This document shows positions 1 through 11,842 of a stretch of 64,000 bases of DNA, piece after piece. Source of the DNA: Linnemannia hyalina (lineage: Eukaryota > Mortierellomycota > Mortierellomycetes > Mortierellales > Mortierellaceae); contig JAHRHY010000027.1 of assembly GCA_019671135.1 (NCBI GenBank), positions 1-64,000 of the forward strand, read 5' to 3'. The notes under the pieces were generated by a model that did not search any database, had not been told where the DNA came from, and saw only the letters and a program-made list of their open reading frames with translations. The position numbers were made by a program, and so were the translations under genes. The first letter of the stretch is position 1. The number at the start of each line of letters is the position of its first letter.

Positions 1-1015
1 ACATATATCCATACTTCTTAGAGGTTACCGAATTCCACCAGTGACAATAAGCAAACAGTTTCTCATGTGGAAAATGTACAGCCACCATCGAGGTAATGCA
101 TTTGCACGTTCCTCCCACGCATCTCAAAGGAACATTTAAATGTTTTACATTTCTTCAAGAGATTCTTTGTCTTGTCCATTTCGTCTTGATATGACTGAAG
201 AGATCTCAAAGATGAACCTTCAAACGTCAGCTCGATACGACTATAACCATGCTTTTTATATTTTTTAACTCGTCGTCCAAATGCTGTTTCTTTCTCCACC
301 AAATCCTCCAAACGTGAACCAAGGCTCTTTCGCACCTCGGCACTTTCCAAAATCTGGACAAATTTGTTATACACCTTATATCGGATATTCTTTGTATCCC
401 CTTTTCGACCTCTCCATGAAATACAATGATGTCCTACTCTTCCCACATCATCGACAATTTTTGTAGTTTTCGTTTGTTTTAGCAATCTCTCCACGTGCAG
501 TCGTGTGGTAATACGCGTACAATCATAGGCAAAGTCTATGTCATGTAAAGCAATGCCGCTCTCGTTCAAGCTAGACAACATGTTCGCCAAAATTGGCACA
601 ACAATCTTTGCACGGGAAAAATCTAAAGAAACCTTGATGGCAATAAATCCCTGTTGGTATTCTTTCCAACAAACAACTTTCTATGGCGTTTGACCATGCG
701 CGGAGAAAATAGTTATCATCCATTTTAACCTGCCTAGCATCGACCAACTTTACAGATTCCACATTTAAATCGGTGGGTTAAATGCATCGCGCAGTTCAGC
801 AATGTATTTTCCAATTGCTGTACCTTTAGTGGTATCGTCAGCAAAGTTATATATACCCCAAAAGATGATGGAATCGCAAAAGAGTTTCGAGAATTTGGTG
901 AATCCTTTTCTCTCCACACTGCCAAATGGTGCTGACTGTAGATTACCCACATTTGACAGCAAGTGGGAAACTTCGTTGATGGCTTTGTTTATCAGAGATT
1001 CTTTTTTGGCGACAT
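1..1015 (-). pseudogene. Rep-like protein, N-terminal part, frameshifted (A0)
   Basis: Copy of the family A Rep-like gene (intact versions at 18073-19776 and 34257-35960). The start codon is at 1013-1015 and the gene runs off the window at position 1. Several single-base deletions relative to the intact copies break the frame: within the first codons (near 1003), near 775, around 665-710, and near 108-115. The stretch at 63-599 still encodes the core with the DIDFAYD, KVYNK and RIELTF motifs. The breaks are all one-base indels, which could be decay or uncorrected sequencing error. Confidence 0.8.
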
Positions 1016-1060
1016 AATAAAAGGTATACTTAGGTTTTAAAAAGTCTATAATTTAGGTCG

Positions 1061-1332
1061 TCATTTTTTTCTAAGCATATATTCACCAGCGTCTTTCTTG
1101 GTAAGTAATCCATCTGCACGTATTTTGTCACGTAGGAGTTGATAAGATGCCTCTAATAACTTTTTTATGCCGTTAGTGCCAAATATAGTGGCATCTTGTG
1201 GAAAGAGGTTACGATGATAATCTAAAATTCATCCAAATAGACAAACATACACAATTCCAGATTCTTCTCATAAATAAAATCTGCAACAACTTCCTGCTGG
1301 CGTGCTTTGGTTAAACGTGTAGGCCTGGGCAT
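1061..1332 (-). pseudogene. 90-aa family A protein, frameshifted (A0)
   Basis: Copy of the small gene at 10803-11075. It is 272 bp instead of 273: one A is missing from an A-run near 1227, which breaks the frame. It lies upstream of the Rep-like gene on the same strand with a ~45-bp spacer containing TTTTAAAAA, as in every family A copy. Confidence 0.75.
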
Positions 1333-1519
1333 GATATATTTGCGGCGATAAGACGTCCAGATGCTCATCCCGCTATATACTTATTTGTCAATTACTCCCT
1401 TGAATAGATACAACTTGACATCTATATTAGATATTGTTGTGTATACCCTCAAACACAAACATTGAGAGAAATATTCCCGGAAAAAAACGTGGTATATCAA
1501 GTATCAAGAGATCACCATT

Positions 1520-1835
1520 GGGAATCGTCTTGGGTCGAAATAGATGAATATGTTATGGAATACCAATGGAGGTTGCAAGAATTTGTACAGACAATTATGG
1601 AAGGAGTTTTTAAAAAGATAACAAATACATCTATAAAGAGTACATATACAAAAGCAAAAGAATCCAAATGGACATAGTTATCTAGCAGTATTACAAGAGC
1701 AAAACGTAAGGAGAGAGTATCAACATAAACATATTTTACATATCGGTAATCGGGCAGGACAAAAAGGTTGGAGCGCTTTTTTTTGGGCGAGGGGTACACC
1801 TGTTTTCTCGTCTTTTGTTAAGCTATGCCCACCAT
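1520..1835 (+). repeat. Family A terminal inverted repeat, left end of A1
   Basis: Starts GGGAATCGTCTTGGGTCG and ends in GCTATGCCCACCAT. The complement lies at 11843-12159. The repeat includes a T8 run followed by GGGCGAGGG, seen in nearly all copies. Open frames read through it (for example the recurring 68-83 aa frames) repeat identically in every copy and are not supported as genes. Confidence 0.85.
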
Positions 1836-1921
1836 GTCTTAATATGACATATCTGGGGAATTCTAGGAATAATTGACATAATTACGTGTGTATAATCCCT
1901 ATTTTTGCAGAAAACGACATT

Positions 1922-3200
1922 ATGGAGACTGATACCATCGTAAACCCTACGCCAAAGAAACTTGCACGGCTGCTTGATAATCTGTTGGAGAACGAATGGG
2001 GATTTCTTGATGAACCGTGGCCAATGTGCCCAAAGGTCAAGACATTTCATCGTTCAGAGTTGAAACCAATTGCAAGAATACAGGATATGAAAAAGGTGTT
2101 GATGAAGAGACTTGGAGCCATACCAGTGTTTTCTTTCTATCTACCATCTGGAGTAAACACTATTTCCCTGGTCCATATAACGCACTTGAGAAAGGAATTG
2201 CATTCTTGTACTTTTTCGTCGCTGGAGAGACTATGGATTCCATGGCACAGTATATGCCAAAGTCCACATTCCATTTGATATACAGCACATTCGTCAAGGT
2301 GGAACGTGCATTATTTGAGAAGGAGATTACACGCTGTTTTGCATCTATGTTCTCTTCGTTGGAAATTCGTATTCGAACAGCCAATTGGAAAAATCCCCCA
2401 ATGTTCAAGCATGTAACTCTCTACTTGGATGGTCATGACTCTCGAGCAACATATGGGGAAGATAAAGCAGCAATGTATTCTTATAAGTTAAAGAAATCGG
2501 GTTTGAGAACGCAAGTGGCCATCGATGCCAATGGAATGGTTCTCTTTGTATCCAAATCAGCGTCATGTCGTGATAACAACGATGGGAAAATGTTACAAGA
2601 GATGGGCATTGGCAAGAAGATGGACAGCATGGACTGTATTGCTCTCGATGGAGGATATACACAATACATTGGCGATATTGTGGAAAAAGAAAAGTGGACG
2701 AGCGTAACTTCTGTTTTCCCATCCGTAAGAAACGACTACAGCAACTCCACGAAGAGGAATCCAACTTTAATGCTATGTTTGGTGGATTTCGATCTACGTC
2801 AGAGGCTGTCTTTGGTGATCTCATGAAAACATTCGCCAAGTTTAATAACAAGGAGATTGTAAGAGTTGGATCCAAAAAGGAGTTTAATCTTACATTCCGC
2901 CTTTGTCTTCTGTTGCTAAATATTCGCAACTTTGTTAAAGCAGTGGACATCGAAGAGCAGCCACATCATCGTGGATGGATGGAAGAAGGAGTAGATTATC
3001 CACGAGAAAGGCAACTTGTCCCAGAGTTAACTCAAACCGTTACAGTACAAAACAAACTGGAAAATGGTCTTGAGTTACAAAGAATGCAAGAGAAATTTGT
3101 AGGAATAGATGTTGCTTCAGATGATGATGATGAACAAACGTCAAATAAGGATGATGACGAGGAAATGTCAAACCACGAAGATGATAATACCAGTCTATAA
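1922..3200 (+). pseudogene. DDE transposase, family A, two frameshifts (A1)
   Basis: Copy of the ~426-aa family A transposase (intact at 19812-21092 and 35996-37276, minus strand). The start METDTIVN is at 1922. One T is missing from a T-run near 2128 and one near 2693, so the frame shifts twice; the three blocks align end to end with the intact protein. All three presumed catalytic positions are still encoded: LDGHD, LDGGY and FRSTSE..FGDL. It faces the Rep-like gene tail to tail, separated by about 35 bp containing TTTTTAAAAA. Confidence 0.85.
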
Positions 3201-3235
3201 TTAACAAAAGTCTTTCCAAAGTTTTTAAAAACCTC

Positions 3236-3938
3236 TCAAACGCGCTCGCACTTCATATCAAGTATATTATGTGAATTAACCACTCTAATCGCTCGAAATG
3301 TCATGAACGGCACACCTTTCACACTACCAATTCTCTGTAGACCTTGAAGATGCTCCACACGCCATGGTGTCCAAATCTTTGCCAACGATTTTCCTGCGCG
3401 CACCTTTATGCCACATGCTGTAATAAAATGCCAACGATGTTCAGAACGAAATTCTTTGAGACCGGCCGCTACAATGGTATACTCCTCATCAGGCTTTAGA
3501 ATTCGGTCGGCTGCAGTATACATCGAAACATGAATAGTTTTCAGATGTAATACATTTGTATCTACTGTATCTTCATCATATTCGAAGATATCTGCAAGTG
3601 GGGCACTATACCTGTTATGAACACGCTTTGGCCAGGCAATAGAGATGTTGTCAACTTCCACAATTCCAACTTTGCTAAATTTACGAATGACGTTAGAAGA
3701 TGCATCCCTCGAAGGAAACATTCCTTTTTGCGAGCCAGCAACTAGCGTGATGGCAGTACATCCAGGCTCGCGCTTAAATGTCCTTATTTCGCCCAAAATA
3801 ACTTCATCTTTCCCATTTACCTCTTCTACATGTCCTTCCACAAAATATATAGGTCTATCGTTAAAGGAATAGTTAGCCAGCAAAAGTGTAATAAGCTCGG
3901 GGTTCTTAAAGTTTTGCCACATATATCCATACTTCTTA
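3236..3938 (-). pseudogene. Rep-like protein, C-terminal part (A1, split by C1)
   Basis: C-terminal ~234 codons of the family A Rep-like protein, from KYGYMWQNFKNPEL to the stop at 3236-3238. The N-terminal part is at 9757-10757. The gap is element C1, flanked by TTA on both sides; joining the flanks with one TTA recreates the intact sequence seen at 19070-19095. The domain is well conserved between families A and B (LLANYSFNDRPIYF, CTAITLVAG, VGIVEVDN) but I cannot assign it to a known family. Confidence 0.85.
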
Positions 3939-4434
3939 GGAGGCCTTTCAGGTCCAAGTTATCATATGGTGTTTGTTACATCTCTGTAGATCTCGACAAT
4001 ATCCATAGCGACTATGGGATGAGAATGTATATATGATACCAAGCATATAAGACAACCATTGTAACATTTTTTGTTCAACTATCCTACTAAACACCAACCT
4101 ATTCTCCAAACAACAAAGTCTTCTTATTTTTCGCCACACCACACTCTTGAATATGTCCATCTACTATTAACCTGTAACCCTCACTGCAAGATTCGCCAGA
4201 GTAGTTCTTGTATGTCATCATCTAAAGCACTTGTACTCTCAACTGTATCTTTGGGGCGAAATACAGGGGAGAGATTACATTTTAAAAAAACATGTGCTGT
4301 CTATTGCTATTTTATTCTGTGTTCTGTTGCCCACTATGAAGAGATATGTCAGTTATGGAAGTAAACACTCCGTTCCTTGGGCTTTGGATATTTTTTATAT
4401 GCCTTTTTATATCCTCTGCACATGAAGGGGCCGC
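3939..4434 (+). repeat. Family C terminal direct repeat, left copy of C1
   Basis: ~496-bp block from GGAGGCCTTTCA to GGGGCCGC. Near-identical blocks lie at 9253-9753, 37590-38084, 40197-40691 (-), 45532-46016 (-) and 50188-50682. It is at both ends of C1 and C2 in direct orientation, and also alone, like solo LTRs, although the element has no reverse transcriptase. In this copy the internal 90-aa minus-strand frame is broken. Confidence 0.8.
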
Positions 4435-4595
4435 TACCGAAAAAAATATAAAAATATATTTGTATTCTCAACTATGTGCTTGCTGTATGATAGATACCAT
4501 CCTACATGCTGTTGTGTATGCAGTTAAGTATAAGCCTTTTTAAAAAATTGTTATTGTTGGTTAACGTCATGACAATCCAATACATAAATATTATT

Positions 4596-5884
4596 ATGGA
4601 TCTACAAAACACTTCAAACAACTGCTTGATGACCATTGGACTTTCCTCAATGCTGGATGGCCAACAATTACACCACGTAATAATCATCGTACTGTAAGCA
4701 AGGAAATTGGGTATATGCCAGAAATAAAAGAAACCCTAAATCGACGCCTTGGTCCTATTCCAGTGTACTTCTTTCTTGTTGACATCTGGCCAAAGGTTAA
4801 GTATCCTGGTCCATACAAAGAAGTGGAGAAAGGTCTTTTAATGCTCTACCACTCTTGTCAAAGGACTGTCTATGGAAGCAATGGAACCACACATGCCAAA
4901 AAGTAGTTTTCATGCAATGCACTCTGTGTTTTATAAGAAAGAATATACTTTGCACAACAAGTACATCACCAACTGTATTGCAACAATGTTCTCCACAATT
5001 AAAATACGCCTTTTGTCTGCAAAGGAAAAGAATCCTCCATTATTTAAGCATGTTACATTGCATCTTGATGGTCATGATACAAGAGCAACATACAAAGGTG
5101 AGAGTAGTGCTGATATGTACTCTTACAAGCTGAAAAAGTCAGGGTTACGCACACAGGTAGCAATGGATTGTAATGGCATGGCCTTATTGTCTCCAAATCT
5201 GCATCTTGCAAGAACAATGCTGATGGAACAATGCTGCTAACGATGAAGTTGGACAAGAGAGTGCATGAGATGGATTGCATTGCTCTCGATGGAGGGTATC
5301 CACAGTTCTTAAGGAGGCTTATAGATGAGTCTGATACTCTTAAAGTCCAAAATTTCGCTCATCCATACCGTAAACAGAAGAACAAGGAACTTACACAGGA
5401 AGAAGCGTTATACAATACCACCTTTGGTAGTTTCCGCTCGCAGATGGAATCTCTGTTTGCAGACCTTGGTTCCACATTTGAGAAACACAACAACCGTACT
5501 CCTGTGTTGGTGGATAAGAAACAAACATATAATTTGCAGTTGAAGTTATCTTTGTTACTCTTAAACATGAAAAAGATGGTTGCTTTGTTGAAGATTTCTG
5601 CAGAACCAATTCATACAGCTTGGCTTCGCGAAGGATTCGAGTATCCGACAACAGAGAACGACGTTGAGCAACCAATGGGATATGTTGATGTTGGTGCGCT
5701 AGTGGAGGATGGAAATACAATGGCACAACTCCAGAACAAATTTCTTGGTATTAATCTTCATGGTGATGTTGATGTTAATGTTGATGAGGACACACCAATG
5801 GATCAAGCAGTAATAATGCAACCCGGTCTTTCCATTGAGCTTGGAGGTACGAAGCGACAAATGGATGTTAATGGTAATCTGTAG
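4596..5884 (+). pseudogene. DDE transposase, family C, frameshifted (C1)
   Basis: Copy of the 418-aa family C transposase (intact at 44104-45360). The start is at 4596. One-base indels near 4605, 4850 and 5185 break it into at least four blocks that align with the intact protein. The D (LHLDGHD), D (ALDGGY) and E (FRSQMESLFADL) positions are present. The C-terminus is about 15 codons longer than in C2 because C2 has an earlier stop; the longer end may be ancestral. Confidence 0.8.
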
Positions 5885-6513
5885 ACTTATTGCAGGTTTT
5901 TAAAAGAATAGACATACATGGCCTATTTAGTCAGCTTTAAGATACGGTATTAACTGCCAAGACGCTAATATGCACCGGTATCTATTATTAAAAGCCATGG
6001 TATTATTGTAGTAGATCGGATGCTATTCTATGCTATTCTACAGCATTCCTTTTTATTTAACAAAGAGGATAAACACATGTACAAACCTACGTCATAAAAT
6101 AATACTACATTCTTAACCATTTTTAAACCCCGTCTTTAATGCAAGCAGTCTTAATAAGCAAGATCTACGTCATACGAGGAACACTACATTATTAACCACT
6201 TAGATGCCTTTTTAAACTCTTTTGTTACTAAGCGCCAAGCAGTGCTAATAAGCAAGCGCTATTAATGTCCATTGTGGCAGTGTTCCTGAATTAGTATAAA
6301 TAAAGGAGTCCACTTCCCTCTTGCTTAATCTTTATCTAGTAACCAACCAACAATTATCCATATCTATACAAACCATCCATACCTATACAACCATCTTTTA
6401 TTGCAATTCTTATATTCAGTGTACTAAGCAGCTGCAATCTACCACACATAAACTGAAAACTCATTCACACCCACCATACCACAAGTACAATCCATATTAT
6501 TCATATCCAAAAC
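5885..6513 (+). promoter_or_regulatory. Intergenic/promoter region of the family C Zn-binding protein gene
   Basis: No supported gene in this ~630 bp. A TATA box (TATAAATA, 6295-6302) lies ~215 bp upstream of the Zn-binding protein start and is conserved in C2 (43638-43645 on the minus strand). TTTTTAAAA follows the transposase stop (5895). The AT-rich leader between the TATA box and the ATG has repeated CCATACC/CCATCC-type sequences. Confidence 0.5.
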
Positions 6514-8775
6514 ATGAAGTACGTTCAGCTTACAATCGAGCTCATCACCAAGGCCTTGAGACATTCTCCTCTAAGAAGGGAGTGGAGTTTAACAAGAAAG
6601 ATGCAAATAAGATCTTTAAGGCGCTTGATGAGGATGAGGGAGTAGAGAGATACTACTTTCTGTGGAGAAAAGTGCACCAAGTCCAAGCGCAAATGCATGA
6701 AGGAAGTTGATGATGAAGGCATGCATTGTTATGTCCACGATCCTGCGCGCAAGTGTCAAGGCACAACTATTAAGGGTGCTAATTGTGGTAGTGTAGCCAA
6801 ACTTGGTCAAACATACTGTGGACGTCATCAAGATCAAGATAGAGGTTATATAAAACGTAGTAACAACAACGCACCTGTCGACAAGCGTACTAAGTCTTCC
6901 AAGGCTTTAAAGAAGACACATACTTCTAAGTTTGTGTCTTCCGATGACGATATGACTTCCGAGGATGAAGAACCAAAGAAGCGAAAGAGAAACAAGCAGG
7001 AGTCATCGGATGAAGAGCCGTCCGATGATGATGATGAAGAAGATATAATTGCCGTCTCCTTTCCGTTGAGTCCAAAGGTAGTTGACATAACGTCCAAGAA
7101 AAATGTACCACTCGCTAATACATGTATATGGACGCGTTATGCAACTAATCCAGCTTTCCTGTATGCAAAAAGCTTTACTGTAAATGGCAAGTACATTATT
7201 AGGCTAAAGGAAAAGAATCTCTACATTGCATTGTGTCCACCTAAGCTCATGGGCAAGAATCTCCCTGCGCCAGAAATATCTGAGAAAGAGGCACGCATAT
7301 TGGCCAAGATGGGTCTTCAAGAGGCAACTTCAGCAGATGTAGAAAAAATAGAAGAGTCTTCTGCTGATGAGAATTCTGACGATGATACAGATGATGGTGA
7401 TACGTCTGATAATGCTGACTCTGACGATGATTCCTCTAAAGATAAAGACTCTGATGATGGCAAGTCCAATAACAGACCTGATGTAGAATCTGGAGATGAT
7501 ACCTCTAAGGATAACCCTGATGAAAAACTATCTCATAAAAAGCCATCTAAGGATGATGAGAAGAAGACTTCTCGAAAGAAAAGGCATTCAGAGATGCCCA
7601 AAAATGCAGAGCCATCTTCTAATGTAGATGTTTCTAAGGATGAAAAAGATGAACACACATTTGCACTGGCCACAACGGTGCGTAACATTAGATCAGAGAA
7701 AGACATACCACTTGCAAAGGATGGAGGATGGATGGTTCATCCTAATAACGACATGCTTGAGTATGCAACTAACTTTACGATGAAGGCTAAGTACATTGTC
7801 AAGCTATGTGGAAAGAATACATACGTTGGCCTGTTTACGCTTGATCATCTGCGTGGCGGTGGTGATGTTCCAGAGATGGATATCTTGGAACGCTCCATGC
7901 TTAGCAAGATGAAACTTCAAGAAATGTCTGATGAAGAGAGAAAGATGCTTTTCAACGAGGAGGTCGAAGTAGAAGAGGAACTACCAGTGGAAGGACCGAC
8001 AGATATATCCAAGATGAAATGGAAAAGGTTTCACAAGCAGCAATTGGAGTATTCCAAGAATGTACTTGTAAATGGAAAGCACATTCTCAAGATCCGCAAG
8101 CAAAACATTGTAGTTGGCTTGGTGACTGATGACCACATTAGTGCAGAGAATGTCGACTATGATAATCTTAACCAAAAGGAAAAAGAAAAGATCTTCGCTA
8201 TGGGCTTTAAGCCACAATGGTCTAAGGATAGGTCGACAGAGAAAGGTGAACCGGTAGAAAAATAGATGATGAGGTGCAAGAGTCGAATATTAAGGAAACT
8301 TTAGATGAACTTGTAGAAAAAGTAGATGATGAGGTGCAAGAGTCGGATGTTAAGAACTCTAGAAGATGGTGGACCTATGGAAAGCGAAAATGTGAATGCC
8401 TCAAGTGTTTACACTACAAAAGACCATCATGATTTTCTGAAGGCAATGGGAGAAGTATATAGCAAAATAACAGCTATCGAAGAAGAACTCTCGCGAGGAA
8501 TACGTTTCGGCAGATGGTAATGCAGAAGAAAAAGAACTACTTTTTCACCTAGGTTTGTTGGAGAAAGATTATTCCAACTACGAAACATGGCACAGTGGAT
8601 AAGTTTGGTTCCCGCGAACCACATTCCGATATATTATGTAAGTTTGCAAAAGAAGGATCTAACAACGAAAACACCATAGTGCAAAGTTGTATTAGATAGT
8701 ATTCAAGCCAAAGAGAAAAGTACGATGGAAGAAAAGAAGCCTCTTGAAGTAACATTTGAGACCGCAGAAGAGTAG
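6514..8775 (+). pseudogene. Zn-binding acidic triple-domain protein, frameshifted (C1)
   Basis: Copy of the 753-aa protein intact at 41165-43426. It starts at 6514 (MKYVQLTIEL). Single-base differences break it: near 6557, 6661 (extra T in the CGEKC coding stretch), 8262 (A5 instead of A6), 8353, 8490, 8595 and about 8690. The longest unbroken frame is 6697-8265 and holds the second zinc cluster and all three repeats of the internal domain. Confidence 0.8.
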
Positions 8776-9252
8776 ATCAAGAATTTTAAAAACTGTATGG
8801 ATATACCACTTGCACAAATAAAGCTTTTATATATGGAAATACACATGTAATATTATCCTCGTCCCTTCCAATGCGATTCACCAGGATATATTACCCTATC
8901 TTTTTAAAAACTTCCACCATCCTTTGCACAATTTACAATATTTCTTTCTTGATCACAGTGGTGTTTATCCACAATCTACTTATATTTAACATTACGAAAA
9001 TTACAATAACTATATCTAATATGTTCTACAATGCATGCACTCTTTATGACATTTATTTTTTCACCATTGGCATATTTACCAACGATCTGTATAGGAGGCC
9101 GCATATCAACAAATATTATAACAATCGTAACTTCCTACAAAGTATGTTACATCAAACATTATAAAAACCACGATAACTTCATCTGAGACGTTCCACAATG
9201 CATGCACCCTCACCATTATTGCATTACCCATATTTTTTAAAACATTCACCTA
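8776..9252. other. Family C 3' non-coding region
   Basis: About 480 bp of AT-rich sequence between the Zn-binding protein stop and the right direct repeat, matched in C2 at 40692-41164. It holds a second, internal AGGAGGCCGC motif (9093-9102) resembling the element tip and several GATATA/ATTATAAC direct motifs. No supported gene. Confidence 0.5.
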
Positions 9253-9753
9253 GGAGGCCTTTCACGTCCAAGTTATCATATGGTGTTTGTTACATCTCTG
9301 TAGATCTCGACAATATCCATAGCGACTATGGGATGAGAATGTATATATGATACCAAGCATATAAGACAACCATTGTAACATTTTTTGTCTTAACTATCCT
9401 ACTAAACACCAACCTATTCTCCAAACAACAAAGTCTTCTTATTTTTCGCACACCAAACTCTTGAATGTGTCCATCTACTATTAACCTGTAACCCTCACTG
9501 CAAGATTTGCCAGAGTACTTCTTGTATGTGCATCAATCTAAAGCACTTGTACTTTCAACTGTATCTTTGTTGTGAAATACAGGGGAGAGATTACATTTTA
9601 AAAAAAACATGTGCTGTCTATTGCTATTTTATTCCGTGTTCTGTTGCCCACTATAGAAGAGATATGTCAGCTATGGAAGTCAAACACTCCATTCCTTGGG
9701 CTTTGTATATTTTTTATATGCCTTTTTATATCCTCTGCACATGAAGGGGCCGC
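9253..9753 (+). repeat. Family C terminal direct repeat, right copy of C1
   Basis: Second block of C1, same orientation as the left copy, with scattered substitutions and small indels relative to it. It ends GGGGCCGC at 9753 and is followed directly by the TTA target duplication and the continuation of the A1 Rep-like gene. Confidence 0.8.
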
Positions 9754-9756
9754 TTA

Positions 9757-10757
9757 GAGGTTACCGAATTCCACCAGTGACAATAAGCAAACAGTTTCTC
9801 ATGTGGAAAATGTACAGCCACCATCGAGGTAATGCATTTTGCACGTTCCTCCCACTGCATCTCAAAGGAACATTTAAATGTTTTACATTTCTTCAAGAGA
9901 TTCTTTGTCTTGTCCATTTCGTCTTGATATGACTGAAGAGATCTCAAAGATGAACCTTCAAACGTCAGCTCGATACGACTATAACCATGCTTTTTATATT
10001 TTTTAACTCGTCGTCCAAATGCTGTTTCTTTCTCCACCAAATCCTCCAAACGTGAACCAAGGCTCTTTCGCACCTCGGCACTTTCCAAAATCTGGACAAA
10101 TTTGTTATACACCTTATATCGGATATTCTTTGTATCCCCTTTTCGACCTCTCCATGAAATACAATGATGTCCTACTCTTCCCACATCATCGACAATTTTT
10201 GTAGTTTTCGTTTGTTTTAGCAATCTCTCCACGTGCAGTCGTGTGGTAATACGTGTACAATCATAGGCAAAGTCTATGTCATGTAAAGCAATGCCGCTCT
10301 CGTTCAAGCTAGACAACATGTTCGTCAAAATTGGCACAACAATCTTTGCGCGGGAAAAATCTAAAGAAACCTTGATGGCAATAAATCCCTGTTGGTATTC
10401 TTTTCCAACAAACAACTTTCTATGGCGTTTGACCATGCGCGGAGAAAAATAGTTATCATCCATTTTAACCTGCCTAGCATCGACCAACTTTACAGATTCC
10501 ACATTTAAATCGGTGTGGTTAAATGCATCGCGCAGTTCAGCAATGTACTTTCCAATTGCTGTACCTTTAGTGGTATCGTCAGCAAAGTTATATATACCCC
10601 AAAAGATGATGGAATCGCAAAAGAGTTTGGAGAATTTGGTGAATCCTTTTCTCTCCACACTGCCAAATGGTGCTGACTGTAGATTACCCACATTTGACAG
10701 CAAATGGGAAATTTCGTTGATGGCTTTGTTTATCAGAGATTCTTTTGTTGGCGACAT
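9757..10757 (-). pseudogene. Rep-like protein, N-terminal part (A1, split by C1)
   Basis: N-terminal ~333 codons of the Rep-like protein, start MSPTKESLINKA at 10757, in frame to WNSVTSK where C1 is inserted. The C-terminal part is at 3236-3938. The core motifs are intact: LHDIDFAYDC, VGHHCISW, KVYNKFVQILES and YSRIELTF. Apart from the insertion, this copy shows no break, so the gene was probably intact until C1 landed. Confidence 0.85.
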
Positions 10758-10802
10758 AATAAAAGGTATACTTAGGTTTTAAAAAGTCTATAATTTAGGT
10801 CG

Positions 10803-11075
10803 TCATTTTTTTCTAAGCATATATTCACCAGCGTCTTTCTCGGTAAGTAATCCATCTGCACGTATTTTGTCACGTAGGAGTTGATAAGATGCCTCTAATA
10901 ACTTTTTTATGCCGTTAGTGCCAAATATAGTGGCATCTTGTGGAAAGAGGTTACGATGATAATCTAAAAATTCATCCAAATAGACAAACATACACAATTC
11001 CAGATTCTTCTCATAAATAAAATCTGCAACAACTTCCTGCTGGCGTGCTTTGGTTAAACGTGTAGGCCTGGGCAT
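10803..11075 (-). CDS. 90-aa helical protein of family A (A1)
   Basis: 90-aa protein, start MPRPTRLTKARQQEVVADFI, with predicted-looking helical, charged sequence and a C-terminal KDAGEYMLRKK. Nearly identical to copies at 17754-18026 and 33939-34211. It always lies immediately upstream of the Rep-like gene on the same strand, ~45 bp away, and is divergent from the Cys4/coiled-coil gene. The position is taken by an unrelated-looking 81-aa protein in family B. I do not recognise a domain; a DNA-binding or Rep-partner role is only an inference from position. Confidence 0.6.
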   Translation of the reverse strand: MPRPTRLTKARQQEVVADFIYEKNLELCMFVYLDEFLDYHRNLFPQDATIFGTNGIKKLLEASYQLLRDKIRADGLLTEKDAGEYMLRKK

Positions 11076-11271
11076 AATATATTTGCGGCGATAAGACGTC
11101 TAAATGCTCATCCCCCTATATACCTATTTGTCAATTACTCCCTTGAATAGATACAACTTGACATCTATATTAGATATTGTTGTGTATGCCCTCAAACACA
11201 AACATTGAGAGAAATATTCCCGGGAAAAAACGTGGTATATCAACTATCAAGAGATCACCATTCCGCCTAAT

Positions 11272-11664
11272 ATGCCAAAAAGGATTTGCAACAGGTGTGA
11301 CCAAAAGAAGCCTTTATATGATTTCTACGATGATTCCAGAAATACATGTAAGGAATGCAAGATAAAGTCTTCCAAGGAGAGCTATCAGGCAAAAAAGAAT
11401 GGTGGAAAGCATGTGAAATCTGGGAGATGTAAGAAAGATGAGGATGTGCAACAATCCGATGATGATTTACAGTATGAGAATAAGAAGTTAAAGAAACGTG
11501 TCAGAAAATTGGAGAAAGAAATGGATAAGATGAACCAAATTATTTCCCAGCAGAAGAGGGAGATTTATATAATAAATGCCTTGATCAAAGGATTTGCCAG
11601 TGGTCTCATGGTAAATCAAGAGGAAGAATTAGATACAGCCAATGTTGTTGAGCTATCGGAATAA
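11272..11664 (+). CDS. Cys4 zinc / coiled-coil protein of family A (A1)
   Basis: 130 aa. N-terminal zinc-ribbon-like motif CNRC (C6, C9) ... CKEC (C26, C29) with the spacing and Kp..dFY..s...CK.C pattern seen in small Zn modules of phage and giant-virus HNH-associated proteins. A basic linker (about 30-56), an acidic patch (57-66) and a coiled coil (about 66-105) follow. Four near-identical copies exist (also 17166-17558, 27220-27612, 33349-33741). Always divergent from the 90-aa gene and next to one terminal repeat. Probable DNA-binding, self-associating accessory protein (inference). Confidence 0.65.
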   Translation: MPKRICNRCDQKKPLYDFYDDSRNTCKECKIKSSKESYQAKKNGGKHVKSGRCKKDEDVQQSDDDLQYENKKLKKRVRKLEKEMDKMNQIISQQKREIYIINALIKGFASGLMVNQEEELDTANVVELSE

Positions 11665-11842
11665 ACTTTTAAAATGTGCAATATATATACCTTCCATAAG
11701 TAGTATTATGGGAATTATTCCCAGGGAATTCATGTACTGTCAACCAAGCTGGTACCATTATCATCATGATGTATATGCATGAGATTCACCGGGGACACAC
11801 GTATAAATGCTATATATGTTATATGAACGTAGGTGTTTTAAA

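Larger units (their letters stand above)
1..1519. mobile_element. Family A transposon remnant A0
   Basis: Left-hand remnant of a family A element that continues beyond the window. It keeps the N-terminal part of the Rep-like gene and the 90-aa gene, both on the minus strand and both frameshifted, plus the spacer that leads to the Cys4/coiled-coil gene in other copies. That spacer is cut at 1519 by the left end of A1; the last three bases, ATT (1517-1519), are the presumed target duplication. The intact sequence of this spacer is at 11240-11275. No second ATT-flanked end of A1 is found, so A0/A1 is probably a rearranged junction. Confidence 0.75.
3939..9753. mobile_element. Family C transposon C1 (TSD TTA)
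   Basis: 5,815-bp element inserted in the A1 Rep-like gene. Flanks are TTA (3936-3938) and TTA (9754-9756), the 3-bp target size typical of PIF/Harbinger-type elements. It begins GGAGGCCTTTCA and ends TGAAGGGGCCGC, an imperfect inverted repeat. Unusually, both ends are ~495-bp direct repeats in the same orientation (3939-4434 and 9253-9753). It carries a DDE transposase and a Zn-binding acidic protein, both on the plus strand and both disrupted by single-base indels relative to C2 (40197-46016). Confidence 0.85.

Noticed and set aside
3939..9753. LTR retrotransposon, because of direct terminal repeats
   Set aside because: No reverse transcriptase, integrase, primer-binding site or TG..CA ends; 3-bp duplications and a DDE_Tnp_4-like transposase point to a DNA transposon.
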